Shown: positions 20,274 to 27,995 of the stretch, piece after piece
How the letters are laid out: each line of letters opens with the position of its first letter
Numbering within the stretch: position 1 is the stretch's first letter
DNA from: Kangiella sp. HZ709
GTDB lineage: Bacteria; Pseudomonadota; Gammaproteobacteria; Enterobacterales; Kangiellaceae
Length of the DNA stretch: 64,000 nucleotides
NCBI RefSeq assembly: GCF_009674675.1
Contig: NZ_WKJC01000001.1
Coordinates: 751,031-815,030 of the forward strand
Direction of reading: 5' to 3'
The notes under the pieces: model-generated
What the model was told of the DNA's origin: nothing
Databases searched by the model: none
What the model saw: only the letters and a program-made list of their open reading frames with translations
Position numbers and translations under genes: made by a program

Positions 20274-20666
20274 TCATGAATTGTGACGGTCTTCTAATAA
20301 TTCAATTTTATAACCATCGGGATCTTCAGCAAACGCTAACACGGTATCGCCGTGTTTCATAGGTCCTGGTTCACGAGTGATCCTACCACCTGCATCACGA
20401 ATTTTCTCACAAGCGATATAAACATCGTCAACTGCAATCGCTAAATGACCAAAACCATTGCCTAGCTCATAGTTCTGAGTATCCCAATTATGAGTCAACT
20501 CTATGACCGTTGAAGTCTTTTCTTCTCCATAACCTACAAAAGCTAAGGTAAACCTTCCAGACTCGTAATCATGTTTACGAATCAACTTCATGCCTAAAAC
20601 CTGGGTATAGAAGTTTATCGATTTATCCAAATCGCCTACTCGAAGCATGGTGTGTAAGATACGCAT
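20274..20666 (-). CDS. gloA: Lactoylglutathione lyase (glyoxalase I)
   Basis: This 130-residue vicinal-oxygen-chelate protein matches Glo[52 protein letters not shown] and [11 protein letters not shown]. The metal ligands H5, E56 (VIELTHN), H74 and E122 are in place as in the nickel-type bacterial enzymes. It turns the methylglyoxal-glutathione hemithioacetal into S-lactoylglutathione. It is divergent from pyrC. Confidence 0.95.
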   Translation of the reverse strand: MRILHTMLRVGDLDKSINFYTQVLGMKLIRKHDYESGRFTLAFVGYGEEKTSTVIELTHNWDTQNYELGNGFGHLAIAVDDVYIACEKIRDAGGRITREPGPMKHGDTVLAFAEDPDGYKIELLEDRHNS

Positions 20667-20712
20667 ACATTTTCCTTATAACAGCTATAGCTAAATGCTA
20701 TACCAAAACTAG

Positions 20713-20740
20713 TTACTAATTAAACTCACTTGCGTATAAT
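20713..20740 (+). promoter_or_regulatory. Candidate sigma-70 promoter for pyrC
   Basis: A perfect TATAAT (20735-20740) has a poor TTACTA 16 nt upstream. It lies 66 nt before the pyrC ATG. The -10 is convincing and the -35 is weak. Confidence 0.45.
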
Positions 20741-20806
20741 AGCCCGCCAATTGAGATTGTAAAACTGTTTCGCGGCAGTGTTTCAAAAACAACTTAGCAA
20801 ATCTAA

Positions 20807-21853
20807 ATGGATACTAAAACTGTGGATACTATTACCATTACTCAGCCTGATGATTGGCACATTCATCTACGCTCAGGCGCAGCGCTGCAACACACGGTTC
20901 AAGACGCGGCGCGTCAATTTGCACGCGCCATTGTAATGCCCAATTTAGTACCGCCAGTGACTAATGTTGAGATGGCTGAAGACTATTATAACGCTATCAA
21001 GCGCTATACACCTTCAGGGGTTTTTCTTGAACCATTAATGGTTTTATATCTAACAGATAACACCAGCGTTCAAGACATTGAAGCCGCTGTCGCAGCTGAT
21101 TTTATTTACGCATGTAAACTATATCCTGCAGGTGCTACGACCAATTCAGACTCAGGTTTAACTAATGTTGAAAATGCTTATCCTGTATTTGAGAAAATGG
21201 CTGAGCTTGGTTTACCGCTATTAGTACATGGTGAAGTTACGGATTCACATATCGATATTTATGATCGCGAAGAAAAATTTATTGATACCATCTTAAAACC
21301 TTTGTTAGAAAAATTTCCTACACTTCGATTAGTATTAGAGCATATCACGACTAAGCAAGCTGTTGACTTTGTTAATAGCCAAGGCGATAACGTGGCCGCG
21401 ACTATTACAGCGCACCATTTATTACACAATCGTAATGACATGTTAGTTGGTGGTATCCGTCCTCACTTATATTGTTTGCCCATCTTAAAGCGCTCAGAGC
21501 ACCAAATAGCTTTGAATGAAGCGGCAACTTCTGGCTCTAAAAAATTCTTCTTAGGCACTGACAGCGCACCTCATTCACAAGATGCCAAGGAATCGTCTTG
21601 CGGTTGTGCTGGAGCTTATACCGCTTATGCTGCTATGGAACTTTACGCAGAAGCCTTTGAAAAAGCAGACGCTCTAGACAGGTTAGAAGCATTCGCCAGC
21701 TTTAATGGCCCTGATTTTTATGGCTTACCAAGAAATGAAGGCACTATTACTTTAGTCAAAGAACAATGGAAAATGCCTAAAAAACTCAATTTAGGTAATG
21801 AAGACTTGATACCATTTCGCGCTGATGAAATGATTGAGTGGAAATTAAAATAA
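20807..21853 (+). CDS. pyrC: Dihydroorotase (class II)
   Basis: At 348 residues this equals the E. coli-type PyrC length. Zinc-binding and catalytic features are present: [10 protein letters not shown] with the HxH pair, [10 protein letters not shown], the carbamylated lysine in [42 protein letters not shown] and the catalytic aspartate in LGTDSAPH. The enzyme cyclises carbamoyl aspartate to dihydroorotate in pyrimidine synthesis. The ATG at 20807 lacks a good RBS, and a GTG five codons later is an alternative start. The rnt gene follows after 51 nt. Confidence 0.96.
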   Translation: MDTKTVDTITITQPDDWHIHLRSGAALQHTVQDAARQFARAIVMPNLVPPVTNVEMAEDYYNAIKRYTPSGVFLEPLMVLYLTDNTSVQDIEAAVAADFIYACKLYPAGATTNSDSGLTNVENAYPVFEKMAELGLPLLVHGEVTDSHIDIYDREEKFIDTILKPLLEKFPTLRLVLEHITTKQAVDFVNSQGDNVAATITAHHLLHNRNDMLVGGIRPHLYCLPILKRSEHQIALNEAATSGSKKFFLGTDSAPHSQDAKESSCGCAGAYTAYAAMELYAEAFEKADALDRLEAFASFNGPDFYGLPRNEGTITLVKEQWKMPKKLNLGNEDLIPFRADEMIEWKLK

Positions 21854-21904
21854 CAAGCGCTTAAAAATTAATATAACTGACTCAACAAAATCTAAGGATA
21901 TCTA

Positions 21905-22507
21905 GTGGCTGCATTTGAAATGAAAGATCGTTTTCGCGGTTTTTTCCCTGTCATTGTCGACGTTGAAACTGGCGGTTTTGAATCTTCAACCGATGCTTTA
22001 TTAGAAATTGCGGCAGTCACCACCCGTTTTGATAAGCAAGGCAAACTCGAAGTCGCAAATTCTTATCATTTTAACGTAGAGCCATTTGAAGGGGCCAATG
22101 TCGAACAAAAAGCTCTAGATTTTACCGGCATCGATTTAAAGAACCCTTTACGCGCTGCAGTAAAAGAAGATTTTGCTTTGCAAGAAATATTTAAAAGCTT
22201 GCGTATAGAGCAAAAAGCCTCTGGTTGTAATCGCTGCGTACTAGTCGGTCATAACTCCTGGTTTGACTTGAGTTTTGTGAACGCGGCTGTCGAACGAGTG
22301 AAAATCAAACGAAACCCATTCCACCCTTTCACCAGTTTTGACACTGCTTCTTTATCAGCATTAGTGCTGGGACACACGGTTCTTGCTCAGGCCTGCGAAT
22401 TAGCTCATATTCCATTCAGCCAAAAAGATGCGCACTCGGCTTTATATGATGCTAAGAAAACTGCTGAATTGTTTTGTTATCTAGTCAATAACACTAAGAA
22501 ACTTTAA
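21905..22507 (+). CDS. rnt: Ribonuclease T
   Basis: This 200-residue DEDDh 3'-5' exonuclease has ExoI (VIVDVETGGFESSTDALLEI), ExoII (LVGHNSWFDLSFVNAA) and ExoIII (HSALYDAKKTAELF, with the catalytic His in KDAHSA). RNase T trims the 3' end of tRNA and 5S/23S rRNA. The start codon is GTG at 21905, preceded by AAGGAT. Pairing with pyrC is also seen in Pseudomonas. Confidence 0.95.
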   Translation: MAAFEMKDRFRGFFPVIVDVETGGFESSTDALLEIAAVTTRFDKQGKLEVANSYHFNVEPFEGANVEQKALDFTGIDLKNPLRAAVKEDFALQEIFKSLRIEQKASGCNRCVLVGHNSWFDLSFVNAAVERVKIKRNPFHPFTSFDTASLSALVLGHTVLAQACELAHIPFSQKDAHSALYDAKKTAELFCYLVNNTKKL

Positions 22508-22519
22508 TTAACCCAATGA

Positions 22520-22771
22520 TCAAAGCGGGCAATCTTTAATACCAGTGATACACATTTGTTCACTGGCATATTCCAGCAGCAACCTCTTTACCAGCTTCTT
22601 AATGCCCGCTTTACTTGCTTGATTGAGTTCCTGCAAACTAACAACTCCCGTTTGAAAAAGTTGGTCACAAGCTCGGCCTACCCAGCTTGCCACAATTATT
22701 CCTGTGTCTTCTTCTGTAACAATCAGTTCTGGCGTAGATTTGTCTAACCAAGCATTAATAGTAAATGTCAT
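22520..22771 (-). CDS. Iron-linked small protein of unknown function
   Basis: This 83-residue protein matches no family I know. It begins with a beta-hairpin-like stretch (LIVTEEDTGIIVASW) and continues with two helices (LQELNQASKAGIKKLVKRLLLEYA). It has three cysteines (C35, C74, C81), two of them close to the C-terminus. A perfect palindromic Fur box sits 41-63 nt upstream of its ATG, so expression under iron limitation is the best available clue. It converges with rnt. Confidence 0.7.
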   Translation of the reverse strand: MTFTINAWLDKSTPELIVTEEDTGIIVASWVGRACDQLFQTGVVSLQELNQASKAGIKKLVKRLLLEYASEQMCITGIKDCPL

Positions 22772-22811
22772 ATTGCCCTCATAAATTCATAAAATAAGTT
22801 TGCCCAACTCT

Positions 22812-22834
22812 TAAATGAGAATAATTCTCATTTA
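22812..22834. promoter_or_regulatory. Fur box (perfect palindrome)
   Basis: AATGAGAATAATTCTCATT forms the 7-1-7 Fur motif (TGAGAAT A ATTCTCA) and the symmetry extends to 23 bp without a mismatch. It lies between the divergent 83-residue gene and the asparaginase gene, closer to the former. Either or both could be repressed by Fe-Fur. Confidence 0.88.
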
Positions 22835-22943
22835 GATTAATTGCAACTGATTTCTCAACAAAATGATGACAATTCATAATAAATCTAATGAAATTAACAA
22901 AAGCAATCTTTATGCTATAGCAAAACCAATGACGGAGAACTCT

Positions 22944-23981
22944 ATGCTCACTTCTAATAATAAATTTGTAGCGAGTATCCTATCGCTTGGACTTATTGTT
23001 CTAGCGCCAATAGCTAACTCGGATTCGCCTGCTGTTACTGATAAGCAAACAAAAGTAGCACTTGTCATACATGGTGGTGCTGGGACCATCCTTAAAAAGA
23101 ATATGACAGCGGAAAAAGAAAAAGCATATAAGGATGCGCTGAAAGAAGCTTTGGTGGCTGGTTATCATATTCTAATTAACCAGGGCTCGAGCACTGAAGC
23201 TATCAAAAAGTCCATCACCATTATGGAAAACTCGCCACTGTTTAATGCCGGCAAAGGAGCAGTATTCACCCATGAAGGTAAAAACTCTTTAGATGCTTCT
23301 ATTATGGTGGGTAATGATTTAAGCGCTGGAGCTATAGCCGGCGTTGAAACCATTAAAAACCCGATTCTCTTGGCAGACAAAGTTAGAACTGATTCAGTGC
23401 ACGTGATGATGTCAGGTCAAGGCGCCGAAGAGTTCGCCAAAAAGCAAAACATTGAGCAAGTAGATCCTAAGTACTTCTTTACCCAAAGACGCTGGGACTC
23501 GTTACAGAAAGCCTTAAAATCAGATGCTAAACAAGCAGTCTTACCTAAAGATGAAGCCGACAACTTTAAATTTGGCACCGTTGGCGCGGTGGCGCTTGAT
23601 ACTAACGGCGTTATTGCTGCGGGAACATCAACTGGGGGCATGACCAACAAACGATATGGTCGAATCGGAGACTCCCCTATTATAGGTGCTGGAACTTACG
23701 CTAATGATCAGTGCGGTATTTCAGCAACTGGTCATGGCGAATACTTTATTCGAGCTGCGGTAACTTACGACATATGTGCCCTGGTGGCTTATAAGGAAAT
23801 GTCCATTAATGATGCCGCAGATAAAGTTATTCACGATAAACTGAAAGCTATGGGCGGTGATGGCGGCGTTGTTGGCTTGGATAATCAAGGCAACATTATG
23901 ATGAGTTTTAATACGGCAGGCATGTATCGAGCGAGTATTGATACCGATGGTAATGTAACCATAAAAATTTATAACAATTAA
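22944..23981 (+). CDS. Exported isoaspartyl peptidase / L-asparaginase (Ntn family)
   Basis: The protein is 345 residues from the ATG at 22944, chosen because GGAG lies 8 nt upstream and the product then begins with a proper signal peptide (LVLAPIANS). The precursor is an N-terminal nucleophile hydrolase: VALVIHGGAGTI, then SPLFNAGKGAVF and LDASIMVG. The autocleavage site is before the Thr of KFGTVGAVALD, and GTSTGGMTNKRYGRIGDSPI forms the binding loop. It hydrolyses beta-aspartyl dipeptides and asparagine. Export to the periplasm would fit scavenging of damaged peptides. Its promoter region contains the Fur box. Confidence 0.9.
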   Translation: MLTSNNKFVASILSLGLIVLAPIANSDSPAVTDKQTKVALVIHGGAGTILKKNMTAEKEKAYKDALKEALVAGYHILINQGSSTEAIKKSITIMENSPLFNAGKGAVFTHEGKNSLDASIMVGNDLSAGAIAGVETIKNPILLADKVRTDSVHVMMSGQGAEEFAKKQNIEQVDPKYFFTQRRWDSLQKALKSDAKQAVLPKDEADNFKFGTVGAVALDTNGVIAAGTSTGGMTNKRYGRIGDSPIIGAGTYANDQCGISATGHGEYFIRAAVTYDICALVAYKEMSINDAADKVIHDKLKAMGGDGGVVGLDNQGNIMMSFNTAGMYRASIDTDGNVTIKIYNN

Positions 23982-24010
23982 CTCCAACAATGAACACTGA
24001 GGAAAAGCGC

Positions 24011-24607
24011 ATGAAAGTTTATGGTGATATGGTTTCTGGTAACTGCTACAAAGTCGCACTGACTTGTGCGCTGTTAGAGTTAGAACATGAATGGATTGCA
24101 ATGGATATCCTAAAAGGTGATGCACGCTCAGAAGAATTTATCGCTAAAAATCCTAACGCAAAAACACCGACTTTAGAGTTAACTTCTGGTGAAACATTGT
24201 GGGAGTCCAATGCCATCATTAACTATTTAGCAGAAAGCTCAGATTTAATGCCAACAGACGCTTGGACAAAAGCCAAAGTGCAGCAATGGCAATTCTTCGA
24301 ACAATACAGTCATGAGCCTTTTATTGCCGTAGCACGTTTTATCAATAAATATTTAGGCCTGCCCGAAGATCGAAAAGCTGAATACGAGTCCAAACAAGAA
24401 GGCGGTCATAAAGCTCTAGCCATTATGGAACAACAGCTTCAACAAACACCCTACTTAGTTGGCGACCAACTCACCACCGCCGACATCAGCCTGTACGCCT
24501 ATACTCATGTTGCTCATGAAGGTGGTTTTGACTTATCAAGCTACCCCGCTATTAACACTTGGATGGAAAGGATTCAGCAGCAGGAAAAATATATAGGGAT
24601 GGAATAA
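24011..24607 (+). CDS. Glutathione S-transferase family protein
   Basis: The protein is 198 residues from the ATG at 24011 (GAGGA 8 nt upstream). An N-terminal thioredoxin fold (MKVYGDMVSGNCYKVALTCA, PNAKTPTLELTSGETLWESNAII with the cis-Pro and the glutathione-binding ES pair) is followed by an all-helical C-domain (DQLTTADISLYAYTHVAHEGGFDL). The exact substrate is unknown. It starts 29 nt after the asparaginase stop and is followed by the DoxX-like gene after 2 nt, so these form an operon. Confidence 0.88.
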   Translation: MKVYGDMVSGNCYKVALTCALLELEHEWIAMDILKGDARSEEFIAKNPNAKTPTLELTSGETLWESNAIINYLAESSDLMPTDAWTKAKVQQWQFFEQYSHEPFIAVARFINKYLGLPEDRKAEYESKQEGGHKALAIMEQQLQQTPYLVGDQLTTADISLYAYTHVAHEGGFDLSSYPAINTWMERIQQQEKYIGME

Positions 24608-24609
24608 CT

Positions 24610-24948
24610 ATGAATAAAGTCGTTTTAGTATTAACTATTATTATAGCTCTTTTAAGTCTTGCAGCAGGTGCAGCTAAAGTCATGCAGACACCCCAAGAAG
24701 TAGAATTCTTAACTGGTCAGGGGTTAAATCTAAATTTGATAATCGCTTTTGGTGTTTTTCAAATATTGGGTGGCATATTGTTATTAGTCCCTAAAACCAA
24801 ACTAATAGGATCTGTTATCAGCTTAATTGCCTTTACAGCTTCAGCAATATTAGTTTTTAACTCAGGTAATATAAACTTTACACTAATATCTATTATTCCT
24901 GTCTTTATATTATTGTTATTAATTTATCTAGATCGAATTAAAAACTAA
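24610..24948 (+). CDS. DoxX-like small membrane protein
   Basis: This 112-residue protein has four transmembrane segments and a DoxX-like pattern: helix 1 with AAGAAKVMQTPQEVEFL, helix 2 with GVFQILGGILLLVPKTKLIG, and two further helices. DoxX-family proteins are small quinone- or redox-linked membrane proteins of varied function. Its start lies 2 nt after the GST stop and its stop 2 nt before the next ATG, so it is translated together with its neighbours. Confidence 0.75.
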   Translation: MNKVVLVLTIIIALLSLAAGAAKVMQTPQEVEFLTGQGLNLNLIIAFGVFQILGGILLLVPKTKLIGSVISLIAFTASAILVFNSGNINFTLISIIPVFILLLLIYLDRIKN

Positions 24949-24950
24949 TC

Positions 24951-26090
24951 ATGAAAAAATATTTAATTGCTACTACTCTACTTTTTATACATGAACTTAC
25001 TTTTGCTAACCATGATTCTACGAAGTGGATTGATGCACCAATAGTTAAAGTTGACATTAAATCTATAGAACCTGGCGAACTAAATACTTACGAGTGGGCC
25101 GGCTTGCCAATTTATGTAATAAAGCTCACATCAAAACAAGCAGAAACTCTTAAAAATATTCCGGTTGATAACGTTGGCGATAAGAAAAATAGTTCACCTG
25201 AGCAACATACTTACAATAATGCTTATTTTCGTGGGTATGAACAATATTTGTTTCAGTTACAAATGCAAGAAAAGCGAGTACAAAACGACATTGTTGTATT
25301 AATAGGACTGTCTCCTTACATCGGGTGCAGCCCCTACTTTAATAGAAATTTATTAGATGGTAGCAAGCCAGATTTTTTGAACGATTATTTCTACTCACCA
25401 TGCAGAGAAGTGTATTTTGATATTTCTGGTAGAGTAATAAAAGGCCATAAACATAAAGAACAACTAAATATGTTGTTGCCTCCCTATGTGTTAGAAAATG
25501 ACAAAATATTAATAGGTAATGACCAAACTTTAAATAAGGAAAAGCTAAGCATATTTCTTGGGGTTTTAAAGCTCGAAAATAAGCATATAGAAAACGAGCT
25601 AGATCTCTATCATGCCATTGGTTTAAATCTAACCAAAGAAATTGCGCGCTATTTTGATCAGTCAAATATGGATATTTCTAAACCCACAGTTTTCGGAGCA
25701 ACGCCGCTGGGCCAGGCCGTTGCTTTCAACCATTTAGAGTTAATAGATCTTTTTCTCCAAAGAGGTTCTAGTTTCGAAGAGCACCTTCCCTCAGGTGAAA
25801 AAGTTGGCTGCTTGTTACAGCATCAGAAAGCTAGCGAGATTGAAAAATACTATAAACTAGGATTTGATCCTTCTATTGGTTATTGTAAAGCTTCTAACGA
25901 TTGTTTTATACCCATAATTCACTCTTCAGCACCTTTGCAATGGGAACCTACGGAAGCAGAAAAAATAGCTTTAGCTCAAAAGCATGGATTTGATATTAAC
26001 AAAAAGTATTGTGGCAAAAGCCTTGTTGAAAGGCTCAAGGCAAATAATCGCGAAAGCTTAATCAGCCCCAACAAAAAAGCCGCAAATTAA
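24951..26090 (+). CDS. Exported degenerate Rieske (PetA-like) domain with ankyrin-like tail
   Basis: This 379-residue protein has a Sec signal peptide (about 1-19). Residues 28-190 follow the periplasmic domain of the cytochrome bc1 Rieske subunit from end to end: VDIKSIEPGELNTYEWAGLP, then IVVLIGLSPYIGCSPYF, then YFYSPCREVYFDISGRV and LLPPYVLENDKILIG. The four [2Fe-2S] ligands of Rieske proteins (C-x-H in the first motif, C-x-x-H in the second) are replaced by S121, Y123, S149 and R152. The two cysteines that form the structural disulfide in Rieske proteins remain (C126, C151). Residues of about 246-280 read as an ankyrin repeat (TPLGQAVAFNHLELIDLFLQ), and the rest is hydrophilic with four more cysteines. 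It therefore keeps the fold but should not bind a cluster. Function unknown; homology is by eye. Confidence 0.75.
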   Translation: MKKYLIATTLLFIHELTFANHDSTKWIDAPIVKVDIKSIEPGELNTYEWAGLPIYVIKLTSKQAETLKNIPVDNVGDKKNSSPEQHTYNNAYFRGYEQYLFQLQMQEKRVQNDIVVLIGLSPYIGCSPYFNRNLLDGSKPDFLNDYFYSPCREVYFDISGRVIKGHKHKEQLNMLLPPYVLENDKILIGNDQTLNKEKLSIFLGVLKLENKHIENELDLYHAIGLNLTKEIARYFDQSNMDISKPTVFGATPLGQAVAFNHLELIDLFLQRGSSFEEHLPSGEKVGCLLQHQKASEIEKYYKLGFDPSIGYCKASNDCFIPIIHSSAPLQWEPTEAEKIALAQKHGFDINKKYCGKSLVERLKANNRESLISPNKKAAN

Positions 26091-26102
26091 TGCGGCTTTT
26101 TT
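26073..26102 (+). terminator. Terminator of the GST-DoxX-Rieske-like operon
   Basis: AAAAAAGCCGCA and TGCGGCTTTTTT form a perfect 12-bp stem around AATTAA, with the stop codon in the loop and T residues following. It can work in both directions, but the gene order favours the plus strand. Confidence 0.92.
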
Positions 26103-26120
26103 AATCCCAATAACGCAGGA

Positions 26121-26220
26121 AAATTGTTCTTAGGCGAGGCGGGAAGTAATTTTTAACGCGGAGTTGGCTTTGGCCAATGAGCATTTAAAATTGCTTCCCA
26201 ACGAAGCATAAGGACAATTT
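26121..26220. repeat. Structured intergenic inverted-repeat element, copy A
   Basis: The left arm begins AAATTGTTCTTAGGCGAGGC and continues GGGAAGTAATTTT. The right arm mirrors it with AAAATTGCTTCCC and ends GCATAAGGACAATTT. An inner hairpin TTGGC/GCCAA closes the middle. Arms and middle fold as one roughly 100-nt hairpin with an internal loop (GGCGAGGC opposite AACGAAGCATAA). It lies between two convergent genes. A diverged copy is at 51607-51700. Confidence 0.7.
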
Positions 26221-26230
26221 AACCAGTTAT

Positions 26231-26836
26231 TTATAGGTTATCTGCTTCTTCAGATAAGTACTTTGCAACACCGTCAGGACTCGCATCCATACCTTTATCA
26301 CCTTGATTCCAACCCGCTGGGCAAACTTCGCCGTGCTCTTCGTGGAATTGAAGCGCGTCAACCATACGTAACATTTCATCTACGTTACGACCTAGTGGTA
26401 AATCATTTACTACTTGGTGACGAACAACACCGGCTTTGTCGATTAGGAATGAACCACGGAAAGCAACCCCTTCAGCTGGATGCTCAACGTCATACGCTTG
26501 GCAAATTTCATGCTTCATGTCCGCTACTAAAGTGTAACCTACTTGACCGATACCGCCATTGTTTACGTCAGTGTTTCTCCAAGCATTGTGTGAGAAGTGA
26601 GAATCAATTGATACACCAATAACTTCTACCCCACGCTTAGTGAACTCGCTTAAACGCTTATCAAAAGCAATTAACTCAGAAGGACATACAAAGGTGAAAT
26701 CTAATGGGTAAAAGAAAACTACAGTTTCTTTACCTTTAGTTGCTTCTGCAAAGTTAAAGTTATCAACGATTTCGCCATTACCTAAAACGGCTGGAGCTGT
26801 GAAGTCTGGTGCTTTACGGCTTACTAATACGCCCAT
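26231..26836 (-). CDS. 2-Cys peroxiredoxin (AhpC/Prx1 type)
   Basis: The protein is 200 residues from the ATG at 26836, chosen for its GGAGGA ribosome-binding sequence 6 nt upstream; a longer frame adds 14 unlikely residues. The peroxidatic Cys is in FYPLDFTFVCPSELIAF and the resolving Cys in HGEVCPAGWNQG, so it is a typical 2-Cys enzyme. GGIGQVGY and the C-terminal YL-type tail mark the peroxide-sensitive form. It reduces hydrogen and organic peroxides. It is divergent from the Fur-regulated bfd gene, as in the Pseudomonas gene order. Confidence 0.95.
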   Translation of the reverse strand: MGVLVSRKAPDFTAPAVLGNGEIVDNFNFAEATKGKETVVFFYPLDFTFVCPSELIAFDKRLSEFTKRGVEVIGVSIDSHFSHNAWRNTDVNNGGIGQVGYTLVADMKHEICQAYDVEHPAEGVAFRGSFLIDKAGVVRHQVVNDLPLGRNVDEMLRMVDALQFHEEHGEVCPAGWNQGDKGMDASPDGVAKYLSEEADNL

Positions 26837-27038
26837 GATAATCCTCCAATGGATTGAGATTATGGTTATGTTTTTCAACAGGAAAATTTTGAAGAAGAAT
26901 TATAGCGCCCCAAAATTTGAAAATCTTATCTTTTTTTGAATTTTTAAGCTTTGCCTATAAATCAATAGACTCAGCCTATTTAAACACTCTACTCCTGCAC
27001 AAATATTCGGCGAAATGCGTGAACATCACCCAAACCTT

Positions 27039-27067
27039 ATTGACAATCATTCTCATTTAGTTATAAT
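27039..27067 (+). promoter_or_regulatory. Fur box over a sigma-70 promoter for bfd
   Basis: TTGACA (27040-27045) and TATAAT (27062-27067) are 16 nt apart and both perfect. A Fur box (TGACAAT C ATTCTCA, 27041-27055, one mismatch from a palindrome) covers the -35. Fe-Fur would block RNA polymerase, so bfd should be made under iron limitation. Confidence 0.85.
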
Positions 27068-27109
27068 TCGCATTATCAAATGATATTCATCCTTATTTAA
27101 ATTAGTGTT

Positions 27110-27313
27110 ATGTACGTTTGCCTTTGTAAAGCCATTACCGATACTCAGATCCGCCAAGCTGCCGAATCAGGCTGCCATACTATGCGTTGTTTAAACAAAG
27201 AGTTAGGCGTCGCTACCCAATGTGGCAAATGCGCAAAAGATGCGCGTCAAATCTTAAATGATGTTAAACAAGAAAAGCGTGCTTTCAATTTCGATTTAGC
27301 TATTCCAGCCTAA
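27110..27313 (+). CDS. bfd: Bacterioferritin-associated ferredoxin
   Basis: This 67-residue [2Fe-2S] protein has the Bfd ligand set C4, C6, C38 and C41 (MYVCLCKAITDTQIRQA, GVATQCGKCA). Bfd docks on bacterioferritin and reduces its mineral core so that iron can leave. That fits iron-limited expression from the Fur-controlled promoter in front of it. The bfr gene follows after 159 nt with its own leader. Confidence 0.96.
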   Translation: MYVCLCKAITDTQIRQAAESGCHTMRCLNKELGVATQCGKCAKDARQILNDVKQEKRAFNFDLAIPA

Positions 27314-27472
27314 GCAATTCATTCTTAAAACATTTTTTCTGTCTAGGATTGATTCTCAATCAAGAACGATTCTAATTACCATTAAATATCAATAAGTTAG
27401 CTGCCATTTAGATTGCTATTGCCCTACTCTAGGGTTAGACTTATTGATAATTAATTTTAAAAAGGAATCATC

Positions 27473-27952
27473 ATGAAAGGCGATCCAAAGGTCATCGAGT
27501 TTTTAAATAAAGTCTTAGGCAATGAGCTGATTGCCATAAACCAATATTTCTTACACGCGCGTATGTACAAAGACTGGGGGCTAAAAGAATTAGCCGATTA
27601 CGAATACGAAGAGTCGATCGATGAGATGAAGCATGCGGATATGTTAGTCGATCGCATTTTATTCTTAGAAGGCCTACCTAATATGCAAGATCTGGGGAAA
27701 TTACGGATTGGTGAAAACACCAAAGAAATCTTGGAATGTGATTTAGCCTTAGAAATGGACGCCATTCCTGACTTACGGACCGGTATTGCTTATTGTGAAA
27801 GCGCCCGCGATTTTGTCAGCCGCGATATCCTGAACGATATCTTAGAAAGCGAAGAAGAGCATGTGGACTGGCTAGAAACTCAACTGGGGCTAATTGATAA
27901 AGTGGGTATTCAAAACTACCTAGCTGAAAAAATAGAAGATGGTGGGAATTAA
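27473..27952 (+). CDS. bfr: Bacterioferritin
   Basis: This 159-residue protein forms the 24-meric iron store. Ferroxidase-centre residues E18, E51, H54, E94-type, E127-type and H130-type positions are present ([34 protein letters not shown]), and M52 is the haem-binding methionine, so this is the haem-carrying form. A good AAAGGA RBS precedes the ATG. The 27314-27472 gap holds partial Fur-like half-sites (GATTCTCAATCA and CGATTCTAATTA) that I cannot resolve into a box. Bfd, encoded upstream, is its iron-release partner. Confidence 0.97.
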   Translation: MKGDPKVIEFLNKVLGNELIAINQYFLHARMYKDWGLKELADYEYEESIDEMKHADMLVDRILFLEGLPNMQDLGKLRIGENTKEILECDLALEMDAIPDLRTGIAYCESARDFVSRDILNDILESEEEHVDWLETQLGLIDKVGIQNYLAEKIEDGGN

Positions 27953-27969
27953 CCAATCATAAAAAATAA

Positions 27970-27995
27970 AAAAGAGGCTTTAAGCCTCTTTTTTT
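27970..27995. terminator. Bidirectional terminator between bfr and the transporter
   Basis: AAAGAGGC and GCCTCTTT pair around TTTAA, with A and T tracts on either side, so it works on both strands. The last codons of the minus-strand transporter gene lie within the hairpin. Confidence 0.85.

Noticed and set aside
26121-26220. Integron attC site
   Set aside because: The arms lack the paired core sites of attC, and there is no integrase or cassette array nearby.
27345-27385. Fur box upstream of bfr
   Set aside because: GATTCTCAATCA and CGATTCTAATTA are only partial half-sites and do not form a 7-1-7 palindrome.
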